From positions 1 to 58,484 of the IMG/VR virus record IMGVR_UViG_3300020185_003230: DNA of 58,484 nt. One strand, 5' to 3'. This document shows positions 44,892-52,982 of the stretch, piece after piece (within the stretch, counting starts at the first letter, position 1; every line of letters begins with the position of its first letter). The translations under genes were made by a program, and so were the position numbers. The stretch comes from a virus. The notes under the pieces were generated by a model. The model searched no databases, was not told the DNA's origin, and saw only the letters and a list, made by a program, of their open reading frames with translations.

Positions 44892-46294
44892 GATATTCCT
44901 ATAGCTTCTTTCATTATGTTTGTTGTATTTTCGATCGAAAGATAGCTGCTGCAATATTCGTAGCTTTCCTTACCGAGTTTCGAAAAGTTATCTGGAGAGT
45001 CTTTATATAAGTTATAGCAGCTTCTCATTTGTTCTCTAGTTGATCTAATGCTGCATTCAACATAATTTTGTTCAAATGAATATAACCCAGGAGAGTTTGG
45101 CATCCCAAAGCAGGGTTCATATGAACTTTCAATATAAAATGAATTAGGGTGACAAAAGTCTAAATGTCCGCCTTTGTCTGGAACTATTACTGGCTTTTCG
45201 AAGTGTAGAAATTCAGCAATCGGCAATCCAAACCCCTCTCCGCGTGTAGTAGTAACATATGCATCAGAGTTTTGATAAATCGAGTTAATCTGCTCTTTGC
45301 TCATTATACTAGAAAGTATAACTATTTTACACCTATAGTTAGGAATGACTTTACCATTATGTTGTATTGTCGACTTAATACCGTCAATTATCTGTGCGAA
45401 ATACTTATTCTGCGCTTCAGTCGTTTCTTCTATTGAGGCATAAGTTTTTAGAAATAAAGTAACGTCTTCTTTATAAAACTCCATCAAATATGATTTGATA
45501 AGTATGTCAAACCCTTTACGATGACTCCATTGTGCAACTGAGCACATAGCAAAATTTTCTTTTTTGATCTCTCTAAGTTTTTGCCCTAACTCTACATTGT
45601 AATCTGTTTTTGGAGATATGGTGTACGGTACAGTTACCCCTGAGACCTCGATACTTGAGTCATCTAAAGTATTCTTGTTCCATTCACAGGCGCACAAAAC
45701 ATTTTCTATGTTTGGTGTATGTTTATATCCCTTGATGCATAGATCTGGTACCTTATCTGTTTCCCATACAAAGCAAGGATATACCCTAGATGCCTGGAGG
45801 GTTATCCCGTATATATTAATCAATAGGCGATCGCCTAACTTAAAAAGTACTTTATTTTCTCTATTCTGTCGATCACTTATAGGCAGTAAATCCTCTACAG
45901 GGAAAGAACCATCTTCTGAATCCCACGGTGAGGCTAGCCAAGCGTTTATGAGAAAATAAACTAACTCATACCCCTCTTCAATAAATTTAAGACTGTCTTC
46001 GCTAAGCTCGACATTGTTGGAAGCTATGGACTCATCAATATCCATATTAGTAATATAGAGCCTACTCAATAGATTCTTAGCGGATAACTTTTGAAATATT
46101 TCTGGATCTATATCTGTTCCAATTTGATTCCCATCTACATCTTCCCTTGTGACTGATTCACATGAAAAATTAACAATCTTTAGATTTATTAATCCCTGTT
46201 CCTCAAGCTTCAGAAGAGATTTAAAATAAGAGCGGGCGGCAGATCCATATCCAGAAATATCAGTCAACTGTCCGATTAGTAGGACGTTTTTCAT
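44888..46294 (-). CDS. GT4-family glycosyltransferase
   Basis: Encodes 468 residues with a two-Rossmann GT-B layout. An N-terminal ISGYGSAARSYFKSLL is followed in the C-domain by VAQWSHRKGFDILIKSYL, VTLFLKTYAS, and the donor-binding segment DAYVTTTRGEGFGLPIAEFL with the family E-x7-E pair, then KPVIVPDKGGHLDF. Such retaining transferases move a hexose from a nucleotide sugar to an acceptor. It overlaps the next gene by four bases at each end. Donor is possibly the GDP-6-deoxyhexose made by the adjacent dehydratase; acceptor unknown. Confidence 0.85.
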   Translation of the reverse strand: MKNVLLIGQLTDISGYGSAARSYFKSLLKLEEQGLINLKIVNFSCESVTREDVDGNQIGTDIDPEIFQKLSAKNLLSRLYITNMDIDESIASNNVELSEDSLKFIEEGYELVYFLINAWLASPWDSEDGSFPVEDLLPISDRQNRENKVLFKLGDRLLINIYGITLQASRVYPCFVWETDKVPDLCIKGYKHTPNIENVLCACEWNKNTLDDSSIEVSGVTVPYTISPKTDYNVELGQKLREIKKENFAMCSVAQWSHRKGFDILIKSYLMEFYKEDVTLFLKTYASIEETTEAQNKYFAQIIDGIKSTIQHNGKVIPNYRCKIVILSSIMSKEQINSIYQNSDAYVTTTRGEGFGLPIAEFLHFEKPVIVPDKGGHLDFCHPNSFYIESSYEPCFGMPNSPGLYSFEQNYVECSIRSTREQMRSCYNLYKDSPDNFSKLGKESYEYCSSYLSIENTTNIMKEAIGIS

Positions 46295-47520
46295 AGTATA
46301 GCTAATCCATCGCTAATGTCTTGTTGCATGGGGTTGCAAGCTTCTTCTACTTGACGCACAAAATTTGCATACATCTTTTCTTCACTGAATCGTTCTTTTA
46401 ACTCTTCTTTGTATACAAGGGCATCATCGCTTGTCTCTCTTTGATCATAACATAATCTCATCTTCTCTTTTGCAGAAGACTCTCTCGGGTATGCCCACAT
46501 AGACTGTTCTACAAGAACACCGGACCATACAACCTCTTTCTGCACGTGTTGTAGGTCGTAGGAGACATTATAAAACCGATCCTTGCCACTCTCATCAACC
46601 AAAAAATCTAACTGCCCTGACCACCCTGTAGCCACGACTGGAAGACCGCTGTATGCAGCTTCAAACATTGGAAGACCGAAGCCCTCACCGTGGGCTAGGT
46701 TGATAAGACCAAAGATTTGCGGGTGACTGTAGAGTGCATGCACTTCTTCATCTGACATGTCGCCGTGAATCAAGTGAATCTTACACTTCTTTTCTCCAAG
46801 CTTCCCTACGAACTCTGCAAGTTGTGACGCAAGATTCTGCCTATCTATCAAACAGTTCTTTGCAATGTTTCCCTTAATCACCAATCCAACTTCTTCGTTT
46901 CTGAACTCTTCAATAAACCATTTAATTGTGTTCATTAGATTCTTTCTTGGGGAAAACTGAGCTACACACAAGAAGTTATTATCATAAGGCAGCTTAATAC
47001 CCAGGTCAGGCAAATCATCGCCATAATCTTTAACTGGATAGTTTGCGTGTTCTACCGGAATAGTTAAAGTAAGTTTTACCGGCGTTCCGGCAGGATCAGT
47101 TGCTTCCCAAGAAGTATCCTTAAATACATTTGCTGAGTGACTGGATACGACAATCAGAGAATTAATCTGGTTGCTGATCTGCAACCACTCGTGGGCAACC
47201 TTTGTAGTCTCTATACCGGCTGTATATCCGATATTGACTGCTGCTAGATTTTGAAACTCGTTTGGTATAGTAGATTGTACGGAAACGTCAAAGCGACCTT
47301 TAGATTGAATATAAGCAATCGTCTCTTCAATTTTCTTATCCATCCAGGCGCGTTCTTCATCGTTCTCAATCATCCATCCATTTTGTCCCCAAGTAGTGGG
47401 TTGGATATAGATGTCATATAAGTCCTCGCGACTTCGCAAGGACCTCAAGGCAAACCTAGTCTGCTCTCCATAGCCGGAACGTGTAAGGACTGGTCCTTTT
47501 AATAATACTGACTTCTTCAT
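46291..47520 (-). CDS. GT4-family glycosyltransferase
   Basis: Encodes 409 residues. Start set at 47520 (MKKSVLLKGPVLTRSGYGEQ), two bases after the stop of the upstream gene; the longer frame would overlap that gene needlessly. The GT-B features are LCVAQFSPRKNLMNTIKWFI, EVGLVIKGNIAK and INLAHGEGFGLPMFEAAYSG. A SGxG loop at the N-terminus resembles the other two transferases in the cluster, so the three probably arose by duplication. Likely adds a sugar to the same glycan. No signal or membrane segment is seen, so it acts in the cytoplasm. Confidence 0.85.
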   Translation of the reverse strand: MKKSVLLKGPVLTRSGYGEQTRFALRSLRSREDLYDIYIQPTTWGQNGWMIENDEERAWMDKKIEETIAYIQSKGRFDVSVQSTIPNEFQNLAAVNIGYTAGIETTKVAHEWLQISNQINSLIVVSSHSANVFKDTSWEATDPAGTPVKLTLTIPVEHANYPVKDYGDDLPDLGIKLPYDNNFLCVAQFSPRKNLMNTIKWFIEEFRNEEVGLVIKGNIAKNCLIDRQNLASQLAEFVGKLGEKKCKIHLIHGDMSDEEVHALYSHPQIFGLINLAHGEGFGLPMFEAAYSGLPVVATGWSGQLDFLVDESGKDRFYNVSYDLQHVQKEVVWSGVLVEQSMWAYPRESSAKEKMRLCYDQRETSDDALVYKEELKERFSEEKMYANFVRQVEEACNPMQQDISDGLAIL

Positions 47521-47521
47521 T

Positions 47522-48805
47522 TTATGCCACCTCCAGCAAATGCCATCGTTTATAACCGACCCTAGTCTCCCAAGAGCCATGCTTTTCAATAACCTCATCC
47601 ATTGTCTCTACCCATCGACTCTCATACTCTTCAAAATTATAGTTGTCTTTAACGTGCTGCATACCTGCTTTCGACATTGTATTATACTTTGCCTTGGGTA
47701 GCTTGATTGCTTTTTCTAGAGTTTTCGTAAAATCAGCTTGATTAATTCTGTCTTCATAAATATAAGGCACCTGAAGCGAACCAATAACTGACTTCGAAGA
47801 TGGTTGAATTCCCCACCCAAACCAGTTCTTTCCATCAGTTACTTGCTCTTGGAGTCCACCAGTCATATTAACAATGATTGGAGTACCGCATGATAGCGAC
47901 TCTAGTGTTCCTAGACCGAAACCTTCAGCATCAGAAATATTAATTGTAAAATCAGCTGCGTTATACATAAGAGCTAAGTCTTCCGCCGACACCTTCTCTG
48001 TTGATAGCAGAACCTGCCCATCATTTATACCTAAGTGCTTAATAATTGCCGGCAAATCTTGACCGTGTGGATCACGAGCATCAGTGTGCATCAATAGCGA
48101 TGCTTTGTCGTGACCAACTTTATCTAGAAACTCCTTGAACCACCAAATAAGTGTTCCAGATTGCTTACGTCGAGCGTTCCTGTTATTCCAAAAGAAGACT
48201 TTCTTTTTCGGGTTCTGGTACTTATCGCTTGATGAAGTAATCTTTGTTCTGAGTGCTTCAATCTTCTGCTTACTCTCAGCATCAGTATACTTCTTGAAGT
48301 GCTCTTGGTGTACTGCATGCGGCAAATATCGACTAGATGTCTCTGGTGCAACCTTCTTTAAAATTTCGTGCGTTACTTTGGAAATGCATACAACTTCGTC
48401 TGTTGAGTTATAGAACCTAGCATTGAACTCTGGGGCAGGGTAGTTGTCCCAAACATGATAGTATACCAGCGGTGCGTGCGGGCGAACTTCGTTTTCCATC
48501 TCCCAGAGCCACTCGTAAAAACGAGGGTCAGTCATAAACCACACTGCATCAGGTCGCTCTTTTTGCATGACTGAACGAATAAGCTCTGGCGTTCCATAAC
48601 CGTCAATAGGATATATGATCCAGTCAGTTCCATATGGATCAACCTTCACTGGGTTGTAAGCTTGGTGCTTGACTGCTCCACCCATGCAAATAAACTTATA
48701 GCGCCCTGTTTTAAGGAGCGCCTCAATCATATACTTTGTTTGAGTGCCAACACCAGATGGCGAAAGCGGGTGGTCAGACAGGACCAAAATCTTCTTTTTA
48801 CTCAT
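47522..48805 (-). CDS. GT4-family glycosyltransferase
   Basis: Encodes 427 residues. The N-domain begins KKKILVLSDHPLSPSGVGTQ, a typical GT4 opening. The C-domain has KVFFWNNRNARRKQSGTLIW, ASLLMHTDARDPHG, and the signature FTINISDAEGFGLGTLESLS followed by CGTPIIVNMTGG. GAGGAATAA before the ATG is a clear ribosome site, and the gene is the first of the sugar transcription unit after the RecB-like nuclease gene. GC content is like the phage backbone, unlike the cytidylyltransferase region. Confidence 0.87.
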   Translation of the reverse strand: MSKKKILVLSDHPLSPSGVGTQTKYMIEALLKTGRYKFICMGGAVKHQAYNPVKVDPYGTDWIIYPIDGYGTPELIRSVMQKERPDAVWFMTDPRFYEWLWEMENEVRPHAPLVYYHVWDNYPAPEFNARFYNSTDEVVCISKVTHEILKKVAPETSSRYLPHAVHQEHFKKYTDAESKQKIEALRTKITSSSDKYQNPKKKVFFWNNRNARRKQSGTLIWWFKEFLDKVGHDKASLLMHTDARDPHGQDLPAIIKHLGINDGQVLLSTEKVSAEDLALMYNAADFTINISDAEGFGLGTLESLSCGTPIIVNMTGGLQEQVTDGKNWFGWGIQPSSKSVIGSLQVPYIYEDRINQADFTKTLEKAIKLPKAKYNTMSKAGMQHVKDNYNFEEYESRWVETMDEVIEKHGSWETRVGYKRWHLLEVA

Positions 48806-48812
48806 TTATTCC

Positions 48813-49583
48813 TCATGAACAGTGTTTTGTATTATAAAACTTGCATCCAAATCCGGAAGTACAAGATAAGCGATTCTTAATGTAGCGCTTGTTTTTTATA
48901 TTATACAGTGCAGTGTTCAAAGTTTTAAGCGCATTTTCAGTTTTTCTATTACCGCTTGTTACTCTAAAAAATTCAACACGATTTTTCTTAGCAGTGCGCT
49001 TGAGTAGTGCAAAGTGTGTTTCTACTTCTTTTGGATCGATGTTCAGCTTCTGACAGAAGAATTTCTTGTACAAAGTAAGTTGGTATGTTACCATCTTATC
49101 TGAACGCTTTCTAGAATCCCAACCCCAAGAACAAGTCTTCCAATCAAAAATATGCACTTTATTGTCGGGAGTCTTCACAATAGCGTCGATATATCCTTTG
49201 AACTTATACTCATCTTCTCCTTCGATTGGCTCCATCAATGGAAGCTCAACCGCAAGAACCTCATACTCTTCAAAATAATCATCAAGAGCATCTTGGATCT
49301 CAGGGATAATTTGATTTCCCTGTGTTTTCATATTTGAGATGAGCTTACTATCAACCTCTACGTCATCCGGCAGCTTGACAATATTCTTTTCGAACTCTTC
49401 GATAAAGAAATTCTCACTCATTTCTTCTTGCAGTAGTTTCTTCTCACACACAGAGTGAATTGCAGAACCAAACGCGGTATAGGCATTACCCTTGAAACCA
49501 TCGATGCCATCGACTCTCGTCAATTTGTGGTAGTGCGCGCAATGCACCCAATCTTTAAGTTCAGAATAAGAGATGTGTGGCAC
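48813..49583 (-). CDS. RecB/Cas4-like PD-(D/E)XK exonuclease with probable Fe-S cluster
   Basis: Encodes 256 residues. Motifs in order: AFGSAIH (His43), YKFKGYIDAIV (Asp133), VHIFDWKTC (Asp147, Lys149), and YQLTLY (Gln168, Tyr172), the complete RecB-nuclease set. Four cysteines (15, 241, 247 and 255) bracket the domain, as in AddB and Cas4 where they hold a 4Fe-4S cluster. The start is GTG at 49583 because GGAG lies six bases upstream. A TTG at 49595 would leave almost no leader from the promoter at 49615-49643. Probable role: processing DNA ends in phage recombination or host DNA breakdown. No cas1 or cas2 neighbour, so it is not read as a CRISPR Cas4. Confidence 0.8.
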   Translation of the reverse strand: MPHISYSELKDWVHCAHYHKLTRVDGIDGFKGNAYTAFGSAIHSVCEKKLLQEEMSENFFIEEFEKNIVKLPDDVEVDSKLISNMKTQGNQIIPEIQDALDDYFEEYEVLAVELPLMEPIEGEDEYKFKGYIDAIVKTPDNKVHIFDWKTCSWGWDSRKRSDKMVTYQLTLYKKFFCQKLNIDPKEVETHFALLKRTAKKNRVEFFRVTSGNRKTENALKTLNTALYNIKNKRYIKNRLSCTSGFGCKFYNTKHCS

Positions 49584-49614
49584 AAGAGGCTCCAACTATG
49601 AGTGTTTATATACT

Positions 49615-49643
49615 AATATAACACTTCCATACTCAGTTGTCAA
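49615..49643 (-). promoter_or_regulatory. sigma70 promoter of the RecB-like nuclease and sugar genes
   Basis: Minus strand TTGACA (49638-49643), 17 bases, TATATT (49615-49620). Transcription would begin near 49608 and read the nuclease gene, then possibly the glycosyltransferases. The -35 box touches the end of the metallopeptidase gene. Confidence 0.75.
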
Positions 49644-50329
49644 TCATTATCTGCGTGCAAGCTGTGTATTTTTTTATACAACTGGGGGCAGGTGCTTTTC
49701 ATATAGTTATGTGAGTCTGATCTTAATAGAAAATCAGTAAACCCAGTAGCAAAATATTCCCTTAAGGATGTTGGGGCATACGCACTAATAAATATCCCGT
49801 TACAATATTGAATAAGTTTGTCGTAACCTACTGTTTGCAACAGAAACATATCAAAATCTTGATCGTATTCCACTTCAGTGAACTTTTTCTTTGGTACCCG
49901 GTAGCCAGCTGACCATAGTATATCGTGAAGAATGAGTCTTTTGTCTAGGAACTCGTTTTTCACTTTATTGTCTCCGTATATGAAATATCCCTGAACCTCC
50001 TCAACCGAGTGAGCTACTTCATGTACGATGTCATCGACAATATCTAATTCATTATCTTGTTCGTTGGAAATGCAAACCATACCATCGGCATAGAAAGCAT
50101 TGATTCCTCTTTCATCAAATTCTTCGAAATGTCCAACCATGATCATTTCAATCTCAGACATCAGGTGTGAAGGGACCACACTCTCTACTTCTGCAATTGC
50201 TTTATCAAAATCAATATCTGGATTTTCTATCTTATCTTTAAAATATATGTGCAGTCCGCGAGTGGTATAAAAGTCACTCACCTTCTGTTGCTGTCTTTTC
50301 TGGATTTCTTGTAAATCCTTTATAAGCAT
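49640..50329 (-). CDS. Putative cytosolic zinc metallopeptidase (HExxH)
   Basis: Encodes 229 residues. DDIVHEVAHSVEE contains HExxH (His103, Glu104, His107). A second conserved-looking block, APTSLREYFATGFTDFLL, offers Glu191 as third zinc ligand, the gluzincin arrangement seen in lethal-factor-like peptidases. No signal peptide. The start at 50329 overlaps the upstream gene by 56 bases. An in-frame GTG at 50281 would shorten the overlap to eight bases but has a weak ribosome site. Proteins of this kind occur in phages close to PhoH; possible roles are processing of a virion protein or attack on a host factor. Neither is shown by the sequence. Confidence 0.6.
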   Translation of the reverse strand: MLIKDLQEIQKRQQQKVSDFYTTRGLHIYFKDKIENPDIDFDKAIAEVESVVPSHLMSEIEMIMVGHFEEFDERGINAFYADGMVCISNEQDNELDIVDDIVHEVAHSVEEVQGYFIYGDNKVKNEFLDKRLILHDILWSAGYRVPKKKFTEVEYDQDFDMFLLQTVGYDKLIQYCNGIFISAYAPTSLREYFATGFTDFLLRSDSHNYMKSTCPQLYKKIHSLHADND

Positions 50330-50573
50330 CGTCTAATCCTAGTTCATAACCTCTGATGAAGTTCTCTTCAGCTAGCACAAATACTAATTCTGGGAATTCG
50401 TGAGCTAGTGTTTGGATGATCATTTCAACTGAGACGTTTTGTTGTTGCAACCTCTCTCCGGCATAATTTACCAAAAGAGTCTTTAACTCAGATTCTCCGG
50501 TCTCTGTTGGTAATGCCAAGAGAGGATTCATATGAGCTTCTTGCTCTGTAAGTGCTTTGATGTTGTCACTCAT
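50274..50573 (-). CDS. Small conserved-looking phage protein, unrecognised (99 residues)
   Basis: Encodes 99 residues, helical. The core ERLQQQNVSVEMIIQTLAHE then FPELVFVLAEENFIRGYELG looks like a compact helical domain with an exposed acidic tail. AAGGAG before the ATG gives a strong ribosome site. It lies between PhoH and the metallopeptidase in one operon. No function can be given. Confidence 0.6.
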   Translation of the reverse strand: MSDNIKALTEQEAHMNPLLALPTETGESELKTLLVNYAGERLQQQNVSVEMIIQTLAHEFPELVFVLAEENFIRGYELGLDDAYKGFTRNPEKTATEGE

Positions 50574-50589
50574 AATAAGTTCTCCTTCT

Positions 50590-51921
50590 TTATAGTACTT
50601 TAGATGCGAGGGTAGCTAGTTCCGATCTCTCACCCTTCTTGAAGGTCATATGTCCGGAAATACGATATGACTTGAATTTCTCTACAGCATGAGCAAGACC
50701 ATTAGATGTCTCGTTCACATACATATTGTCGATTTGCTCAACATCTCCAGTTAAGATAATCTTCGTACCCTCACCAATGCGAGTAATAATTGTCTTAATT
50801 TCATGCTTTGTTAAGTTCTGAGCCTCGTCGATTACAATAAATGCGTTTGAGATAGAGCGTCCACGAATGTATGTGAGGGCTTCGATCTCAATCTTTCCCT
50901 TATCTATATACATCTCAAGCGAGGTACGGTCACCCATCAAGAACTTAAGGTTATCCTGAATTGGCATCAACCAAGGGAGCATTTTTTCTTCCATGGTTCC
51001 CGGCAGGAATCCGATGTCCTTTCCGAGTGGTTGAATCGGACGAGAAACTATCAAACGAGAATAATAATTGTTCTCAGAACGCAATCCGATCGTTTGCTGC
51101 AATCCAGCAGCAATTGCCAAAAGAGTCTTTCCCGATCCTGCTCTACCAACAAGCGAAACAATCTTAATATCAGGGTCCATTAGCATATCAATAGCAAATG
51201 CCTGTTCTTTGTTTCTGGCATCTATTTTCCAATCATGAAGCTTCTTATGAACCATAGGTCTCAAGGGCTCGTGATGATTTATAAAGCGAGCTAGTGCAGA
51301 TTTCTTTTCATTAGCATTCGAAACCATCATAACATATTGATTTGCGTGCATCTTTTCTACAGCTTCGTCCTCTCGAAGAAAGATCTCATCACCTGCATAA
51401 TACCGGTCTATCACCTCATCATCAAAAGGCTGTATCGAAAAACCAGCATATAATTCATCAGAAGAAATAACCGCCCGATCAGTCTTATAATCTTCTGCCG
51501 GCAGTCCAATTGAATCACAAATAACTCGCATGTTAATATCACGAGAAACCATAATTGTTCGACGAGTGCCGGATGCCTGAATTGACTTCGCGGTAGCTAT
51601 AATCGTATGATCTGGAATTTTAATATCTAGTTCTGCTGGAAATATACTCTCATCTATATGAGGGAGTGGAACTACTTTTATAATCCCCTTTCCTTTCTCA
51701 ATCCTTATTCCAGATTCTAAATTACCTTTTCCTCTGAATTCATCTAATGTACGAATAAATATTCTAGCGTTGGCTCCAACAGAATCTTGTCTCTTCTTAT
51801 GGTTGTCAACTTCTTCCAATACTTTAAGTGGTATGAAAATATCGTGATTATCAAATTTGAATATAGACAGAGCATCTGTCAGGAAGACACTGGTATCAAT
51901 AACGTAATTTTTCTTAGCCAT
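50590..51921 (-). CDS. PhoH-family ATPase with N-terminal PIN domain
   Basis: Encodes 443 residues. The N-terminal PIN nuclease-like domain has VIDTSVFL (Asp9), IPLKVLEEVD and the later VSRDINMR acidic site. The C-terminal P-loop domain has SLVGRAGSGKTLL (Walker A, about 259-266), FIVIDEAQNLT (Walker B, about 365-368) and IILTGDVEQID. This PhoH2-type fusion is known from bacteria as an RNA helicase/RNase toxin-like protein; phages often carry PhoH, with role unclear. The start MAKKNYVIDT at 51921 was chosen because it begins the fold. The frame is open to 51987, but that stretch lacks a ribosome site and is not PIN-like. Confidence 0.88.
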   Translation of the reverse strand: MAKKNYVIDTSVFLTDALSIFKFDNHDIFIPLKVLEEVDNHKKRQDSVGANARIFIRTLDEFRGKGNLESGIRIEKGKGIIKVVPLPHIDESIFPAELDIKIPDHTIIATAKSIQASGTRRTIMVSRDINMRVICDSIGLPAEDYKTDRAVISSDELYAGFSIQPFDDEVIDRYYAGDEIFLREDEAVEKMHANQYVMMVSNANEKKSALARFINHHEPLRPMVHKKLHDWKIDARNKEQAFAIDMLMDPDIKIVSLVGRAGSGKTLLAIAAGLQQTIGLRSENNYYSRLIVSRPIQPLGKDIGFLPGTMEEKMLPWLMPIQDNLKFLMGDRTSLEMYIDKGKIEIEALTYIRGRSISNAFIVIDEAQNLTKHEIKTIITRIGEGTKIILTGDVEQIDNMYVNETSNGLAHAVEKFKSYRISGHMTFKKGERSELATLASKVL

Positions 51922-52033
51922 GTTTTGCTGCTCTCGGTGGGCACAGTAAATAGTGAAGTTTAGACATTTGATGTCTTCTGGTTTCATTATAGATTTGTTT
52001 CTGCAATCTGTATATCTTATTTTTAATTAAAGG

Positions 52034-52118
52034 CGGAGAGAGAGGGATTCGAACCCTCGGTAGGTTGCCCCACACTCGCTTTCCAAGCGAGCACCTTCGT
52101 CCACTCGGTCATCTCTCC
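52034..52118 (-). tRNA. tRNA-Ser(GGA)
   Basis: An 85-base cloverleaf with a 7-bp acceptor stem (GGAGAGA with TCTCTCC), discriminator G, and an anticodon stem CTCGC/GCGAG with loop TTGGAAA (anticodon GGA, reading UCC/UCU). It has the long variable arm expected of tRNA-Ser and a TTCGAAT T-loop. CCA is not fully encoded. It follows the tRNA-Thr gene by 11 bases and probably shares its transcript. Confidence 0.92.
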
Positions 52119-52129
52119 TTTTCTTTAAA

Positions 52130-52205
52130 TGGAGCCACTTAACAGATTCGAACTGTTGACCTACGGTTTACAAAACCGTTGCTCTACCAACTGAGCTAAA
52201 GTGGC
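52130..52205 (-). tRNA. tRNA-Thr(TGT)
   Basis: A 76-base cloverleaf including an encoded CCA. The acceptor stem is GCCACTT/AAGTGGC, the D-loop has AGCTCAGTTGGTAGAGC, and the anticodon loop TTTGTAA has anticodon TGT (reads ACA/ACG). The T-loop is TTCGAAT. Transcribed from the promoter region at 52212-52246. Confidence 0.93.
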
Positions 52206-52211
52206 ATTAGT

Positions 52212-52246
52212 TTTTAAATTATACTCCACATTCTTGTCAATGTATA
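52212..52246 (-). promoter_or_regulatory. Promoter region for the tRNA pair
   Basis: On the minus strand TTGACA (52235-52240) is followed by TATAAT (52218-52223). The spacing is only 11 bases. The usable pairs are either TTGACA with TTAAAA (52212-52217, spacer 17) or TATAAT with TATACA (52241-52246, spacer 17). Either would start transcription just before the tRNA-Thr 5' end. Confidence 0.55.
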
Positions 52247-52251
52247 ATATA

Positions 52252-52863
52252 TTATTTAACGGGTGGTACTTTTCCAGATCTTAAAACAATTTCACATATG
52301 TGTTCTAGCCTCTCAATATGTTCAAAAGCATCCCACGGTGTTTTGCCAACTGCACATACTCCATGGTTTGCTTGACCAACAACTTCATATTCCAGGCTGC
52401 CGTCTCTTTTGAGACCAAACGCAATTGAGGTTTTGTCTGCTAGGGCTTGAGATATTGCCGGCAATTTTGGTACATTTGGACCAACACGAGTATATCGAAA
52501 CACTTCTGGGAAGTCTTCTGCTAATGCTTGTAAATCCCAGCCGGCATACATAGCTGCCACTATATTCGTCGAATGAACGTGTAAAACACATCTAGTTTTT
52601 TTTGTATTCTGCAAAAGCTGCCAATGCATCTCAAGCTCTCCAGAAGGTGAACTGTTTTTGTCCAATATCAGGCGGCTATTACTGCCAGGAGCAATCTTTA
52701 TTCTAAGAACGGACTCAGGGTGTATTATGTTTTTTCTAACAGCAGAAGGGGTTATAGCAATCTTTAATTCTCCCTTTCTTCGAACCGAGCAGTTTCCATC
52801 GCGGGTGGTTATCCATCCCCGCTTGTAACACTCTCTCATAACATCGCCAATTGCAGTAATCAT
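52252..52863 (-). CDS. Class II aldolase/adducin-family protein
   Basis: Encodes 203 residues. Family marks are TTRDGNCSVR (about 19-28), SPSGELEMHWQLL (catalytic Glu76 or Glu78), VLHVHSTN (zinc ligands His95 and His97) and NHGVCAVGKTPWDAFEHIE (His167). The family includes L-fuculose-1-phosphate and L-ribulose-5-phosphate aldolases/epimerases and methylthioribulose-phosphate dehydratase. The exact substrate cannot be read. No good ribosome site lies before the ATG at 52863; a CTATTTA motif is eight to fourteen bases upstream. It is separated from the sugar cassette by PhoH and the tRNAs, but it could feed sugar or lactaldehyde metabolism during infection. Confidence 0.8.
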   Translation of the reverse strand: MITAIGDVMRECYKRGWITTRDGNCSVRRKGELKIAITPSAVRKNIIHPESVLRIKIAPGSNSRLILDKNSSPSGELEMHWQLLQNTKKTRCVLHVHSTNIVAAMYAGWDLQALAEDFPEVFRYTRVGPNVPKLPAISQALADKTSIAFGLKRDGSLEYEVVGQANHGVCAVGKTPWDAFEHIERLEHICEIVLRSGKVPPVK

Positions 52864-52881
52864 AGACTTAAATAGACAAGA

Positions 52882-52926
52882 ATAAAAAGAAAAGCCGGTT
52901 TTTCATCTAGAAGCAGGAAAACCGGC
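52882..52926 (-). terminator. Rho-independent terminator after the 83-residue gene
   Basis: Stem GCCGGTTTT / AAAACCGGC (ends at 52894 and 52926) with a loop of about 15 bases, followed on the minus strand by TTTTCTTTTT. It would stop transcripts arriving from the HNH/83-residue genes. Confidence 0.8.
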
Positions 52927-52932
52927 AAACCT

Positions 52933-52982
52933 CTGCCTACGTGACGATCGGCAGCCACGTTTTGCTTATATAGCGAGCAAAA
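52933..52982. other. Non-coding stretch with two small hairpins
   Basis: Two inverted repeats lie in the gap between the 83-residue gene and the terminator: CTGCC/GGCAG (52933-52937 with 52950-52954) and TTTTGCT/AGCAAAA (52960-52966 with 52976-52982). They could be part of a short structured RNA read through to the terminator, or operator sites. No promoter of its own was found. Confidence 0.35.

Noticed and set aside
44892-44954. Longer N-terminus for GDP-mannose 4,6-dehydratase
   Set aside because: The extension lies within the preceding glycosyltransferase gene and does not resemble the family, which starts near KKAFVTGISG.
48813-49583. CRISPR Cas4
   Set aside because: The nuclease motifs and cysteines fit Cas4, but no cas1, cas2 or array is present. 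A phage recombination or RecB-like role is simpler.
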